A stretch of 29,457 nt of DNA from Saccoglossus kowalevskii (Eukaryota; Hemichordata; Enteropneusta; Harrimaniidae). A model generated the notes under the pieces. The model searched no databases. It had not been told where the DNA came from and worked only from the letters and a program-made list of their open reading frames with translations. The stretch spans positions 142,799-172,255 of the forward strand of contig NW_003119923.1 of assembly GCF_000003605.2 (NCBI RefSeq), given 5' to 3'. Made by a program: the position numbers and the translations under genes. Shown one piece after another: positions 1 through 10,378 of this stretch; within the stretch, counting starts at the first letter, position 1, and every line of letters starts with the position of its first letter.

Positions 1-302
1 TACTCCAGCATCCAGACTTTGAATAATTTGCACGCCGCACAGTGCAGTACTGGAAACAGCATTTATTAGACAGACAAAAAACAAAACAAAATGCCTGTCT
101 CGATCAATCGCACATCCATAATGTTTGTTAGTTGATACGCTTGTAAATAACATTAACGTAAAAGTCGAAACAACCTAGACTAGAAGTCAATTCACCAGTC
201 CAGCCAGCTATGGCTCCCTAAGTTGCTTATATTTAATCAGATACTATTTCGTCATCATGCTTTGTTACCTTACCTGTTTATTCCTCATGAGGGCGTTTTT
301 TT

Positions 303-330
303 ATGGCAAGATGGCGCAAACGGAAGTCCT
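303..330. promoter_or_regulatory. YY1-like plus ETS-like motif pair
   Basis: AAGATGGCG is followed within a few bases by ACGGAAGT. These resemble a YY1 site and an ETS-family site, a pair often seen at TATA-less animal start sites. No gene can be attached to it, and it overlaps an open minus-strand frame ending at 278. Chance occurrence is quite possible. Confidence 0.15.
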
Positions 331-908
331 TCGCAGGTTTATGGTTTCTCATATTTAAATCATCATAACTCTGAAGATAATCATTTTTTGTAATTTTTTT
401 TTCAAATTTATTATCAATATACATAACTTGATAAATACAAACACCAAAATAGGCTCTATTTAGTTCCCCTTTAACGTCAATAACAGATGAATGATTTAAA
501 TCGTGTAAGTCCAACCGTACTAAATAATGTGTATAATTTAACCACTCTGTGTTATTTATGATTGTGATGATAATAATTTTACAATTAATTCAAAAACTGG
601 GCGTGGTTTCTCAGACTGTCGTTATTCAATAAGTGCCGATGATCATGATATTATGTTGTAGCAGGAAGCCGCTTGAAAGGGCCCAAACAAGATCCATACT
701 TAACCTTGCAAGTACAATTTGACTTACTTGGGCATGGTAATGATTGGACATTTTTTTGCTACGTTTTGTGTATTTTACACAGTACAAAGCACTCACAGGA
801 AACAAATATTCAAAATTGTTAATTGTTTTACTTGTCTACAGTATGAAAGAGCTTAGTCTAGCTATACAAAGTTATAGCAATTAAAAAAAATTATCATTGT
901 ATCATCAG

Positions 909-968
909 TATAAAACTACTTCCTGCTTTAAAATATCGAAGATGGCGGCCAAACCACGTGACCAATCA
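909..968 (+). promoter_or_regulatory. Core-promoter-like motif cluster
   Basis: Within 60 bp there is TATAAAA (909-915), an ETS-like CTTCCTG (919-925), a YY1-like AAGATGGCGGC (939-949), a CACGTGAC E-box (955-962) and ACCAATCA, a CCAAT box (961-968). TATA to the YY1 element is about 30 bp, the normal TATA-to-start distance for + strand transcription. The E-box and CCAAT box would suit the opposite direction equally well. The ATG inside the YY1 motif opens only nine codons. No gene is recognised on either side, so this may be an orphan promoter, the promoter of a gene whose exons lie outside the window, or coincidence. Confidence 0.3.
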
Positions 969-979
969 TAGCAAGCTTT

Positions 980-2250
980 GCGAATTTATAGTTAATAATG
1001 AATCATTATTATGTGGCTTAATTCTTTGAAGTATAATATTATATAAATGTTCTTCCTAATCACACAATTGAGCGACTACACCCAGTGAAACATATGTTGG
1101 TATATTGTGGCTACATATCTATTATGTTCTACTAGTATGTTATGTCTCCCTCAATACGGACTGCGTATGAATATAGACTGGTGTGTATATGCTAGCGTGA
1201 CTCTTCATAATATGTAAAATCTTTTCCTAAAAGTGCACATACTAATGATTCTTGTGAAATTATATGATGAATTAAAATTTCAGTGCCGTCCGTGTAATAC
1301 CAATTGTCTCTGCCGCCCTGTGTGAATTTGCCAATATAAATGGAAGAGTCTAGCTTCCTAATGTTGTGTTACTTATTATGCAAATCATTGTTTTAACATA
1401 CTGGCAGCAAATCAAATAAAGCTACTATGTGTACGTATCAGAATTGATTCAGATTTGTTTAGCTACTGACAGCGTCTCGGCAATAATAGTGTCATTTCAC
1501 TCATTATTTTATATCTGTGTATATATTTTTGATAATAATAATAATTATGATTTAAACTGTACTTGTTTTGAGATTGGTACAAAAACGGAATGTCATGAGG
1601 CACTGATATTATAATACATTTGTTCGGGTAGGGGATGTTTGTTTGCTTCGTTTAATCATTCATTGTACTGGTCTGGAGGTCAATATGTGAGGGCTCACGT
1701 CTACCGTCCGCTGATATACTGATATACTATAATTCTAACTGTGTCCCTCCAGTGTCCTTCTCCCGTTTTATTGTACACGTCCCTCTTCAAGACGAGTATA
1801 GTATTCCGAAGAGACATGTACAGTTACATTGGGGTGGAGTATTAGGGTTAGGATTTAGGTTATGAGTGGAGCCAGGCTATTCCTCTCAGATAGTTGAAAC
1901 ATGGAACTTACAAAATAATGTTTATGATAATAGTTTTAATTTATTTTCAAATGACGAGAGATAAGTGTGTTTGTTGACTGTGGTCCTGTGTAGTGGGTGT
2001 TAACTTGACTTGCATGTTCAGTGCTTTCAGAGGTACGCGTAAATACCTTCACGAGGAAGGTAACGTACCATCAGCCTGGGCTATAAACCTCTCCTATAAA
2101 TAGACCCCAAGCCAATATTTCTTTCGTGTGTATACTCTTGACAATTCGACGTGCCAAGCAGAGCAAAGTCATAAAGCACTGACCTAATTATTTAAGACAG
2201 ACCGGAAAGAAAGTCAGAAGTCTAACTGTGACACTGTGGACACATTTCCT
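980..2250. other. Gene-free AT-rich stretch
   Basis: No convincing coding frame, RNA gene or repeat array is seen. A short degenerate telomere-like run, TTAGGGTTAGG followed by TTTAGGTTA, lies at about 1842-1862. It is too short to call an interstitial telomere tract. Confidence 0.5.
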
Positions 2251-2254
2251 GTGT

Positions 2255-2388
2255 CCAGTGGCGGCGGCACCGGAGAGGGGGTCCCCCAAAAATGTTGCCC
2301 CCCCCCAAAAAGATCAATCTGAAACCCTTTATTTGTCACTTAAATCTACCGCTGTGTATGTCATCAAAATTTGTCCCTCAAAATGCAG
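2255..2388 (+). repeat. Dispersed transposon-like repeat, copy 1 (partial)
   Basis: It begins CAGTGGCGGCGGCAC, then a G-run and C-run, then a segment containing CTGAAACCCTTT, and ends near AAAATGCAG. The same series of blocks recurs at 16173-16414 on the same strand and at 3946-4103 inverted. The CAGTGGCGG-type start resembles termini of hAT-family elements. This copy has extra bases between the CTGAAACCCTTT block and the AAAATTTG block and lacks the 3' half. No coding capacity is seen. Confidence 0.5.
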
Positions 2389-2496
2389 TTTAGCTTTAGG
2401 TAGATTGGTTATGTCTTCTAAGTACATACAAACCTAACATCATCAAACAATTCATTCACAAAAATTATGTACACCTCAAACATCAAAGCAGTCGGG

Positions 2497-2990
2497 CTGG
2501 TAGTTTTCAAGAAGAAATTGAACATATAATTTTGTATCAAAAATATTGGTGAATAGAAAAATATTGATACCCATCAAATATTAAAGCAATCGCACTTAAA
2601 TTACTACGATTGATCAAAAATAGAAATGACAAAATTTGATCAAACGCCATCCAAGATACCCATATATAACTTATCAGAGTCAAGTAAATAGAAGAATTCG
2701 AAAATATCATTTTTACCACAAAAAATATTCGCTAAAGATAGAGAATTAACGATATCGCCATGAACAAATCTAATAAAGGTTCACCCAAGGTACACATATA
2801 TCAAAGTAATTGGTAATTGGTTGGTAGTTGTCATTTTTTGCAAAAAATGACAAAAATATACGCCAAAATTAGAGAATGAAAGATATCGGCACGAAATAAA
2901 CAAATCTGAAAAAAGTCAACCCAAGATTGGCGGAAGACAGACGGACGATGGACGGACCTATATGAACAGCTCCGCTCTGTTCCATTTTCT
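2497..2990. repeat. Diverged tandem/dispersed repeat with GACGGACG tail
   Basis: Two related segments of about 100 bp, 2701-2796 and 2828-2935, share blocks such as TAGAGAAT, GATATCG, AACAAATCT and a TCAACCCAAG/TTCACCCAAG block. GGCTGGTAGTT (about 2497) and GGTTGGTAGTT (about 2818) mark the start of each unit. The array ends in a GACGGACGATGGACGGAC tail and a small hairpin, GAACAG-7 nt-CTGTTC (2963-2981). Non-coding repeats ending in such GACGGACG runs are widespread in marine invertebrate genomes. It is probably an old SINE-like or satellite-derived repeat. Confidence 0.45.
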
Positions 2991-3774
2991 CATATCACAC
3001 CATGTAACTATCACCAGGGTGAAAACCGTGACAAAAACAATCTGGTTGCTCGGTAAAATCACAAAGAGCTTTGGAGCCACAGCTGGAATACGACAAATAT
3101 TTTGTTCATGTTGGTGGGGTCTATTAATCACAACGGGGCTTCTTAAAAATGATCTACTTTTAAGAACACCACAATATTTTTGCTAAAAATCTTTCGACTT
3201 AAATAGATTTGAATCAGACGTGTCCTCGAAGGACCATTTTGTCGAAAGTCAAATTGTCGATAAGTGTCGGTTAAGTGCCCAACTACCATCGGATGTAATA
3301 CAAATTAATGAAATTATTATTGCCGGAATAGAGCGTCAGAAAATCACAGCTTTTTATCAGGTCCTTGGCCGCTTCTCTTCATTGCGCCAAAAACGTGTTT
3401 GACTGGTGCTCTCAAACGCAACTCTCTCCCAATATTCTAGTAGTGGTGCGAATTAATACCATTCACAGTATATGTATTGATTTTATTAGTTAAAAATAGG
3501 AAATACAGCGTGAATGGAAATGAAGGGAACCTATAGATGTGTGAATTGTCTCTGAAATAATGCGCCATTTTTTCAGAGTCTCTAAAATCAACAAACCACG
3601 AACTATTACTAGTAAACTATTTCTTAGTTTTATTAATACAATAAATACATAGCAAAAATGATATCAATCTGTCCGGAAAAGGTCATCAACATTCATGGTC
3701 ACCACAGACATATACATACCTGTATTTCTAAGGCCTATGGCACAACCTTTCAACGAATTCTCGGCGTAATTAAG

Positions 3775-3840
3775 TGTGAACATGGAGCTAAAGAAGCGCC
3801 ATGGTGTGAACATGAAGGTAGAAGACCTCCATGGTGTGAA
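3775..3840 (+). repeat. 30-bp tandem repeat, two copies plus a stub
   Basis: Units at 3775-3804 and 3805-3834 both start TGTGAACATG and end CCATGG, and a third begins TGTGAATT. The unit is a multiple of three, so an open frame from ATG 3658 reads it as a decapeptide of form C-E-H-x5-P-W repeated, ending at 3861 (67 residues). No homology is recognised and the flanks look non-coding. Confidence 0.5.
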
Positions 3841-3945
3841 TTAGGCGTCACCACGACCTGATAAAAAGCGGATTTTTCCTGCCTTAAGATCTCCAAAAAT
3901 CGTTTTTTACACAACTGGCAATTACACGCAATATTTCCTCCTATT

Positions 3946-4103
3946 CTCACCATCCCTCCCGCCGAAGGTGTGACCTTACTAGAGGGTCCTGGGGCATGCT
4001 CCCCCTGACAAATATGAAATCTAGACCATCTGAAACGCTATTTCCTGCAATTTGAGAGCCAAATTTTGCTGATACAAAGGATTTCAGCTTGATTTGGGGC
4101 GGT
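3946..4103 (-). repeat. Dispersed transposon-like repeat, copy 2 (inverted)
   Basis: Read on the minus strand it shows AAATCAAGCTGAAATCCTTT, TCAGCAAAATTTG, GCAGGAAATAGCGTTTCAGA, GGGGAGCATGCCCC, TAGTAAGGTC and CCTTCGGCG in the same order as the copy at 16173-16414. The terminal GGCGGCAC blocks are not evident here. It is non-coding and truncated at both ends. Confidence 0.6.
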
Positions 4104-4413
4104 TAGGAAACTCTCTCGGTTCTTTTGTTACAATACGTGTCTCGGTAAGCATTTAAAACAAAGGGCATACAGCTGAGGTAGCAACAGTCAGGGAAAAAAG
4201 GTGGCCGACTGTTTTTGATTCACAGACGGCATGTCAACAAACCAAACTATCGGAATTTTCATTTTTTTTCGAAAACAGCAAAACCTCGAATATCACACGA
4301 AATTCGCACAGAAGTCGGTGAGGCTTCTACGTCGAACTTTCGGTTTAATTTGCTCTATTTCTTCAATTTAGTAGACACATATGGAAAGCGAACGAAGATA
4401 GCAACACAAGCGA

Positions 4414-4452
4414 TGACGTCATAGTGGCTGGACATGCATTGAAATGACGTCA
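4414..4452. promoter_or_regulatory. Two perfect CRE sites upstream of the SLATT-like gene
   Basis: The full palindrome TGACGTCA occurs at 4414-4421 and again at 4445-4452. The starts are 31 bp apart, close to three helical turns, so both sites face the same side of the helix. They lie 239 and 208 bases before the ATG at 4653, a usual place for proximal promoter elements. CREB/ATF bZIP proteins bind this palindrome. The start site is not known, so the sites could be in the promoter or the 5' UTR. Confidence 0.45.
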
Positions 4453-4652
4453 ATGGGTAATTGGCATATCTAACAATAGAGTTTCCTAACCATTCTTCTA
4501 GTAACCGTGATGTTACAGAGCAGCTAAACCATTGTGTCCACTCACTTCAGTCAATTACTGTTACTCCAGCGCTATACCTCTGATAGGAGCGGGACTGCTC
4601 TGATATCGATTACTACGCATATATGTGTGTGTTTAAGCCATAAAGTCATAAA

Positions 4653-5276
4653 ATGGGCTCACAATCTTCAAAGAATTCAGATAGACCACATCTTCTCATC
4701 GATGACGAACACAACGAAAACATACGTGCAGAATTCACCAAAATGGCAGAACAGTTAGAGTCGTCGTTTCATCTCCACGCTGGAGCTCATTACGTAAGTG
4801 CTGAATATTGGGAGCGGAAAGCGCGGTGGACATCGTATTTCACCGCCTCCGCGATGGGTGTTACGGGTGCATCAGGTGGTAGTCTCATGGCAAAAGCTGT
4901 CAGTACCAATCCAAAATTTCGTTCTCTCACTTTCGTAACTTTCGGGTGTAGTCTTTTGGCGACAGGCATTCAAGCCGTAGGTCGTTCCAACTTCAACCCG
5001 GACAAAATGTCTGACGAGCACCAGAAGGCTGCAGCTCAGTTGAAAACTCTCCGAAGACGTTTGGTAAAATGGAAACAGACACACGTATTGAATCCAACTG
5101 TACCTGTTGCGACATTGGACGAAGAGTTTGATGTCATTCTTCAAGAACGGGAACGGATTGAAGTTAATACATTGACATGCGAGTCGTGGACATATGCAAA
5201 GGCACTGAAACTACTGGACGATAGAGATAGCATGATGCGACAGCTGATTAACGATGGCGACTCAGCATTGATCTAA
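4653..5276 (+). CDS. SLATT-like two-transmembrane protein, predicted N-myristoylated
   Basis: An intact single-exon frame of 207 residues. The start is secure: an in-frame TAA lies 12 bases upstream (4641-4643), and the ATG has A at -3 and G at +4. The protein begins MGSQSSK, matching the N-myristoylation rule (Gly2, Ser6, basic residue 7). Residues about 20-58 are a charged helix. Two hydrophobic segments follow at about 60-83 (Gly/Ala/Ser-rich, with GASGGS) and 91-110, then a long basic and acidic helical tail with HQKAAAQLKTLRRRL (123-137). A paired helix hairpin followed by a cytosolic helix with this A/R-rich motif resembles SLATT domains. In bacteria these are predicted membrane-perforating effectors of nucleotide-sensing conflict systems, and relatives occur in fungi and invertebrates. 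The family call rests on topology and motif resemblance only. GC content is higher than in the flanks, as for real coding sequence. A GTAAGT inside the frame (4796-4801) is probably not used as a donor. Confidence 0.75.
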   Translation: MGSQSSKNSDRPHLLIDDEHNENIRAEFTKMAEQLESSFHLHAGAHYVSAEYWERKARWTSYFTASAMGVTGASGGSLMAKAVSTNPKFRSLTFVTFGCSLLATGIQAVGRSNFNPDKMSDEHQKAAAQLKTLRRRLVKWKQTHVLNPTVPVATLDEEFDVILQERERIEVNTLTCESWTYAKALKLLDDRDSMMRQLINDGDSALI

Positions 5277-5476
5277 ATGTCAAATGCGCTCCTTAGTCCT
5301 GGTTAGTCACCGTCAATTGAGCTTGATTATGTCGGCTATAGATACTACATTAACGCCCGCATTGGCAGTGGGAGATTTTTCTTCTTTTTTAACATATTCG
5401 GAATTAATTCATGTTGGTTGTTTTAAACATTTTCACCAGTTATTTTATTTATAAGTTATAGAGGCACAGTTTTGGA

Positions 5477-5482
5477 AATAAA
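5477..5482 (+). terminator. Poly(A) signal of the SLATT-like gene
   Basis: AATAAA lies 200 bases after the stop codon, giving a 3' UTR of normal length for a compact gene. No competing signal lies closer to the stop. Confidence 0.6.
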
Positions 5483-5708
5483 TCTGAATCTGTACACCAA
5501 GTTTGAGTTTCCTGATTATGACAGTCTCGTTTGATACGACATGGAGAAAAAATAGATTAGCCCCGCTTCCATGGTGAGTTGCGTGAATAAATTAAGAACG
5601 TTAGTCGTAATGTGACAATGTGGACAGGTAGTCTGTTCATTTGTCATTTTCATTGTATTTAATAAATTAACACTAGGTATTAACACTACTTCCAATATAA
5701 TTTATACC

Positions 5709-5853
5709 AGGGACGTAACGACTAATCTATTTAGGGACGTAATGTCTTTTATTTACTAGGCCGAAATCGACCAATCTGTTTAAGGCCGTAACGTTCAAAC
5801 CCAGAACCGTAACGATCAATCTATTTAGGGACGTAACGACTTTTATTTACTAG
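5709..5853 (+). repeat. Direct repeat built from CGTAACGA / ATCTATTTAGGG units
   Basis: Two copies of about 51 bp, 5709-5759 and 5803-5853, are nearly identical, sharing TCTATTTAGGGACGTAA and CTTTTATTTACTAG. A diverged relative (AATCTGTTTAAGGCCGTAACG) lies between them, so the block is an old short tandem array with about three members. No coding is seen. Confidence 0.6.
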
Positions 5854-5859
5854 CTCTGT

Positions 5860-7365
5860 AATTAGTCTGTGTTATAACTAAGACTAGGATTATTAGTCTT
5901 TGTCTATGTGGGGGGGGGGGTAAAATACATACATATAGGTAAGGCATCATATATTGTTATTATATATATATAATATATTGTTATATGTTAAGTTAATATG
6001 ACCCTAGCAACCAGTTCAAAGCACGACATTTCTTTAAACTGTTTCCCCCATTTACATCACAGATAAACTGCCCATATCCTGCAGTATAGTATGTTGTCGA
6101 AATAGAATTGAATAACCTCGATAGACTTTGTCTTCCAAATGCCCCTAGTTCAGAAATTAGGTACTCATATGCACATCCATTGGCCCGAGAGTGATGTGGG
6201 GGGGGGGATTGAGAATAGGGTTTCACACTTATCTCAACCCTAACGAGCGTAAAGTTCAAGGCGCGTAAAACAAGGGACTGTCAATCAAAGGAACAGGAAA
6301 CAAATAAACGATATGAAGAAACTGCATTTATTACACGTCACTGGAAAAGGTTACATGTACTCACGCGCTAAAACAAGTATTCAGGCCATTTATAGCCTCG
6401 GTAGGATCAGCCACTGTAACAAATTTTAGCAGGCTTGGTGCTGATTGGCTCATAGTGCTATGGGCTATGATTGGCTAAAAAGAGAATAGCATTTGAAATG
6501 GCGTCTGCTATCGTTATTTGTGCTAGTTCTCTTCGAGTTGAACATGTAATAAGGACGGTTGAATTGAATAAACACAATAACAATATAAGAAAGCACTGAA
6601 ACACAATTGAATAATATTGAATCAATAATACAAACGAATATCACAGAAATAATTAGGGAAATAAAAGTGGATTGTTTTCCCCCTCATCGACAGGTGCCAG
6701 TGTCCCCAAATACTAAATAAATACCTTTCTAGAAATTTCTTTGGCGATATGTCTGTCGTACTTCCTGTGGAGCAGTTTACTTCTAAACTGTCAGTGATAG
6801 AAAGGTATTTTAGAATACTAATTTTCATCTCGAAATGTATTATCTGGTAAGTTTGGATAGATGAAGGGTTTATTTATGTTATTTTTCTTGGGTAATCAAT
6901 GTACTAATTTGAGGTAATCATATCTTCTTGTTTTAATTAATTAAGGAAAGCAGCTTTTTTGTTTAGTAATAATTTAGCTTTCTCAAGTAAGTATGTAAGT
7001 TTAGCGTGCACCGTTGCTGCGCGTTTTGCATACCATCTGTCCATTTGATCCCCAGTTTCTGTATACTTCCCTCAACGATATGTTGGAGAGGGCATTGAGG
7101 AACGCAGTCGCAAGGGGTTAGGGAAGGGAGAGGATACCAGTGTCCCCAAAATGCTCTTCACCATGCGTCTTATACATACAGTGACATTACGCCCTCACAC
7201 TGAATAATATATAGCACATTATAATACAGTAGTACACACATACAGTGGCATGATTGGTCAACACACTACGCCCTCACACTGAATAATATGGTATAGGAAT
7301 GATCATTCTATTCGTAACATATTTGTATATTTTATAACTACTTCAAGTTCAGAATATTACAGTAT
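5860..7365. other. Gene-free stretch with G-runs and short direct repeats
   Basis: G-runs occur near 5911 and 6199. A TA-rich block lies at about 5949-5990. Two inverted CCAAT boxes (CTGATTGGCT at 6441, ATGATTGGCTA at 6467) stand 26 bp apart, 50-60 bp before an ATG at 6498 that opens only 33 codons. CCAGTGTCCCCAAA recurs at about 6697 and 7137, and ACGCCCTCACACTGAATAAT recurs near 7189 and 7268. No gene is supported. Confidence 0.45.
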
Positions 7366-8312
7366 TTATTTAAATGTTAAAATTATAATATTCATGACGT
7401 GATGATCTAAATGTTAACATAATATTCATGATGTGATGATTTAAATGTTAATATAATATTCATCATGTGACGATTTAAATGTTGCTTTAAGCTGTTCGTG
7501 ATGTGATGATTTAAATATTAATATTATATTATTTATGACGTGATGATTTAAATGTTTAAATAATATTCATGATGTGATGATTTAAATGTTAACATTATAC
7601 TATTCGTGATGTGATGATTTAAATATTAGTATTATAATATTCATGATGTGACGATTTAAAAGTTGACATTATAAAGTTCATGATGTGCTGATTTAAATGT
7701 GAACATTATAATAGTCATGATGCGATGGTTTAAATGTTGACATAATATTCATGATGTGATGATTTAAATGTGAACATTATAATATTCATGATGCGATGAT
7801 TTAAATGTTGACATAATATTCATGATGTGATGATTTGAATGTGAACATTATAATATTCATGATGTGATGATTTAAATGTGAACATTATAATATTCATGAT
7901 GCGATGATTTAAATGTTAACATAATATTCATGATGTGATGATTTAAATGTTGACATAATATTCATGATGTGATGATTTAAATGTGAACATTATAATATTC
8001 ATGATGTGATGATTTAAATGTTAACATTATAATATTCATGACGTGATGATTTAAATGTTAACATTATATATATTCATGATTTGATGGTTTAAATGTTGAC
8101 ATTATAATATTCATGATGCGATGATTTAAATGTTAACATTATAATATTCATGATGTGATAATTTAAATGTTAACATTATAATATTCATGATCTGATGATT
8201 CTAATGTTGACATTAAATATTCATAATGTGATTTTCATGTTAAGATAATAATATTGATGCAATTTAAAACATTATGTTCGCCATGTGATGATTTACATAT
8301 TAACATAATACT
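7366..8312 (+). repeat. AT-rich 34/37-bp minisatellite, about 26 units
   Basis: The unit contains TTCATGATGTGATGATTTAA, then ATGTTAACATTATAATA. Long (37 bp, ACATTATAATATTC) and short (34 bp, ACATAATATTC) variants alternate. Around 7719-7860 the two forms pair into a 71-bp higher-order unit: a GCGATG short unit then a GTGATG long unit. Each unit carries several palindromes: GTTAAC, ATTATAAT, AATATT, TCATGA and ATTTAAAT. Copies at both ends are the most diverged, as expected if homogenisation works best in the centre. It is non-coding. Confidence 0.9.
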
Positions 8313-10378
8313 TATGGAATATTATTATTAAGTGCTTTGATCTAACTATTATTCATTCTTAAGAATGCTTGTCCAAAGATAATTAAGAAATAATTATTAA
8401 CAAATAATTAATTAATTTTATTTGTTTAATGTGAAAACAATTTTGTATTCATAATTGGACATCCTTTAACAATCTGCACGAGTGCTAAATCTATCTTATA
8501 TATGTTGAATCACACCTTTTGCCCAGTGACCTGATTATCGGTTACCGTGGATACGGGTAAATATTGTATGCTCTCCAATCTCGTTGTGCAATTAGCCAGA
8601 CCGTATATTTTCTGTAATTGTGTTCCCGTCATGCATGTTGACGACACACTCTGGTGTGATTGCTGGGCTATTCGTGTCTCAATTTACCAGACACATTGAT
8701 TACTAATAAAATAAAATGCATGCATTCCTGTGAGCCAGAACCTGAAATATGCAACATAAAACTTACGCATGGAAAACGCGGTGCTTCCTAAAACAAGCAT
8801 TTGTAGATTACAATATATCTCAGCGCCTGACAACACCTTGGGGTAGTAATAGACGCATTCGATTTAGGATAGAAAAATGTATCACGTGATCACATGTTTT
8901 GTGTTATAAAAGTGTGATGTAACTAGTATTGTTGTTGTTATTTCATAAAATATATTTAATTATTTCACAAAAAATAAATAGTATTCGTCAGAATGTTATA
9001 GTATTTCTTGACAACCAAGTGCGCGTCATATAAATTTGAAGCCTATGTGTGCCATGACATGGGTTGGTTTGTTCCATTTACTTATCACATACATAGTACA
9101 TATACGTGTCTTCTTTTTTGAAACACGTTCATTGAGTTATTGATGCACGACTCCTACCGAAGACAGCGTAAATGCGAGTCGGGTGGAATTTTACGGTGAC
9201 AGACTCAGACAGTAATGATCTGGGATATATTCATAGTAGACTCCTAGTCGCCGTTATAAAGTTCACATAGAGTGTTTCTAAGTGAATTAGAATATTAATT
9301 CTTCAGTGGTGCATATACCACATATGGATAACATTCGTGAATACTTGAATACATCCCACACACCGACACAATGGGCCATATGTGGTAATTGCCATGGGAA
9401 CCGTACAGTGTGCTCTTCGTCTACGTTTGAAGTTTAATGTCCGGTTGCCCATAGCGTCAGATGGTTCTGTTCACGGTACAAAAGCGCTGGTGATTTTGTG
9501 TAACGCAGGCGAGACAACCAGAGCTGATGAACGAATATATATGAACGGTGTTTGGAGTGAAATGCGACGTGACTGCGCCATTACACCTTACAATACGATA
9601 TCCCACATAGCAACACTTAGAAACACATAACAACAAAATACAAATAAAAAATGGAAGCAAAATTAAAATCGGGTTCAATGTTGTTAACTATTTTGTTTTT
9701 GTTTTGTTTTCATATCGATGATGTCATGGCAGTGTCGTCACTATGGCTCACGTGTTATATATTATAGTATATTCCATTAAAATAAAGTTTAAAATGTATG
9801 GCATAACCAGCAAAAGATGACTTCCCTGACAAACTCAAAATACTCACCAAGTCTACCTTTTGTCACCCAATGTTTGGGCTTGAGCTAATAAATCTTTTTA
9901 TATACCACAGCCCTATCAGTCGAATCACGTTCGTACTAATCAAAAGAAAATCAAGCCGCTCAATACAGTAGCTGACCTGCGTTGACCTTTACGCGAACAT
10001 TTAGGTCAGAAACGCGATCAATTTAATTCGTTGACTGTATGGGGAGTTATTTCTCAGAGAATACAGATAATATTTTAATCGGTACAAATACGGGGCAGTC
10101 ATGTTATTATTATTATTATTATTACTGACATGAAAAAATACCATATGCACCAAAGTGAGGTTACTTGGCAGTCGAACAAAGTTCCAACGATGACGGTCCT
10201 TGGTGCTACGTGTTTTTACCTGTATGGACCATACTGCGCATGCGTGTACATAATTATTGACTCCTTTGCCAGGCGAAGCGGTACTGCGCAGTATAAGCAT
10301 TTAAATGAAGCCCTCTCTTGTTGCTATTTTGAGCTGAAGTATTTTGTATCAACTATGTTATTCACGGGCGCACACTAG
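8313..10378. other. Gene-free AT-rich stretch
   Basis: Only short open frames without recognisable domains are present, including an 82-codon frame at 9382 that has no ATG start. A (TTA)7 microsatellite lies at 10104-10124. No RNA gene was recognised. Confidence 0.45.

Noticed and set aside
1842-1862. Interstitial telomere tract
   Set aside because: Only about three degenerate TTAGGG-like units; too short to separate from chance.
2962-3402. Short + strand frames after the GACGGACG repeat
   Set aside because: Composition matches AT-rich background, they overlap repeat sequence, and no domain is recognised.
4796-4801. GTAAGT donor inside the SLATT-like frame
   Set aside because: The frame continues uninterrupted through both membrane segments and the tail to a stop with a nearby poly(A) signal; splicing here would remove the domain.
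7366-8312. CRISPR-like array
   Set aside because: Units are contiguous tandem repeats without unique spacers, and the genome is clearly eukaryotic.
9382-9630. 82-codon + strand frame
   Set aside because: No ATG at its start, no recognisable motif, no flanking splice sites worth naming, and an overlapping open frame of similar length on the other strand.
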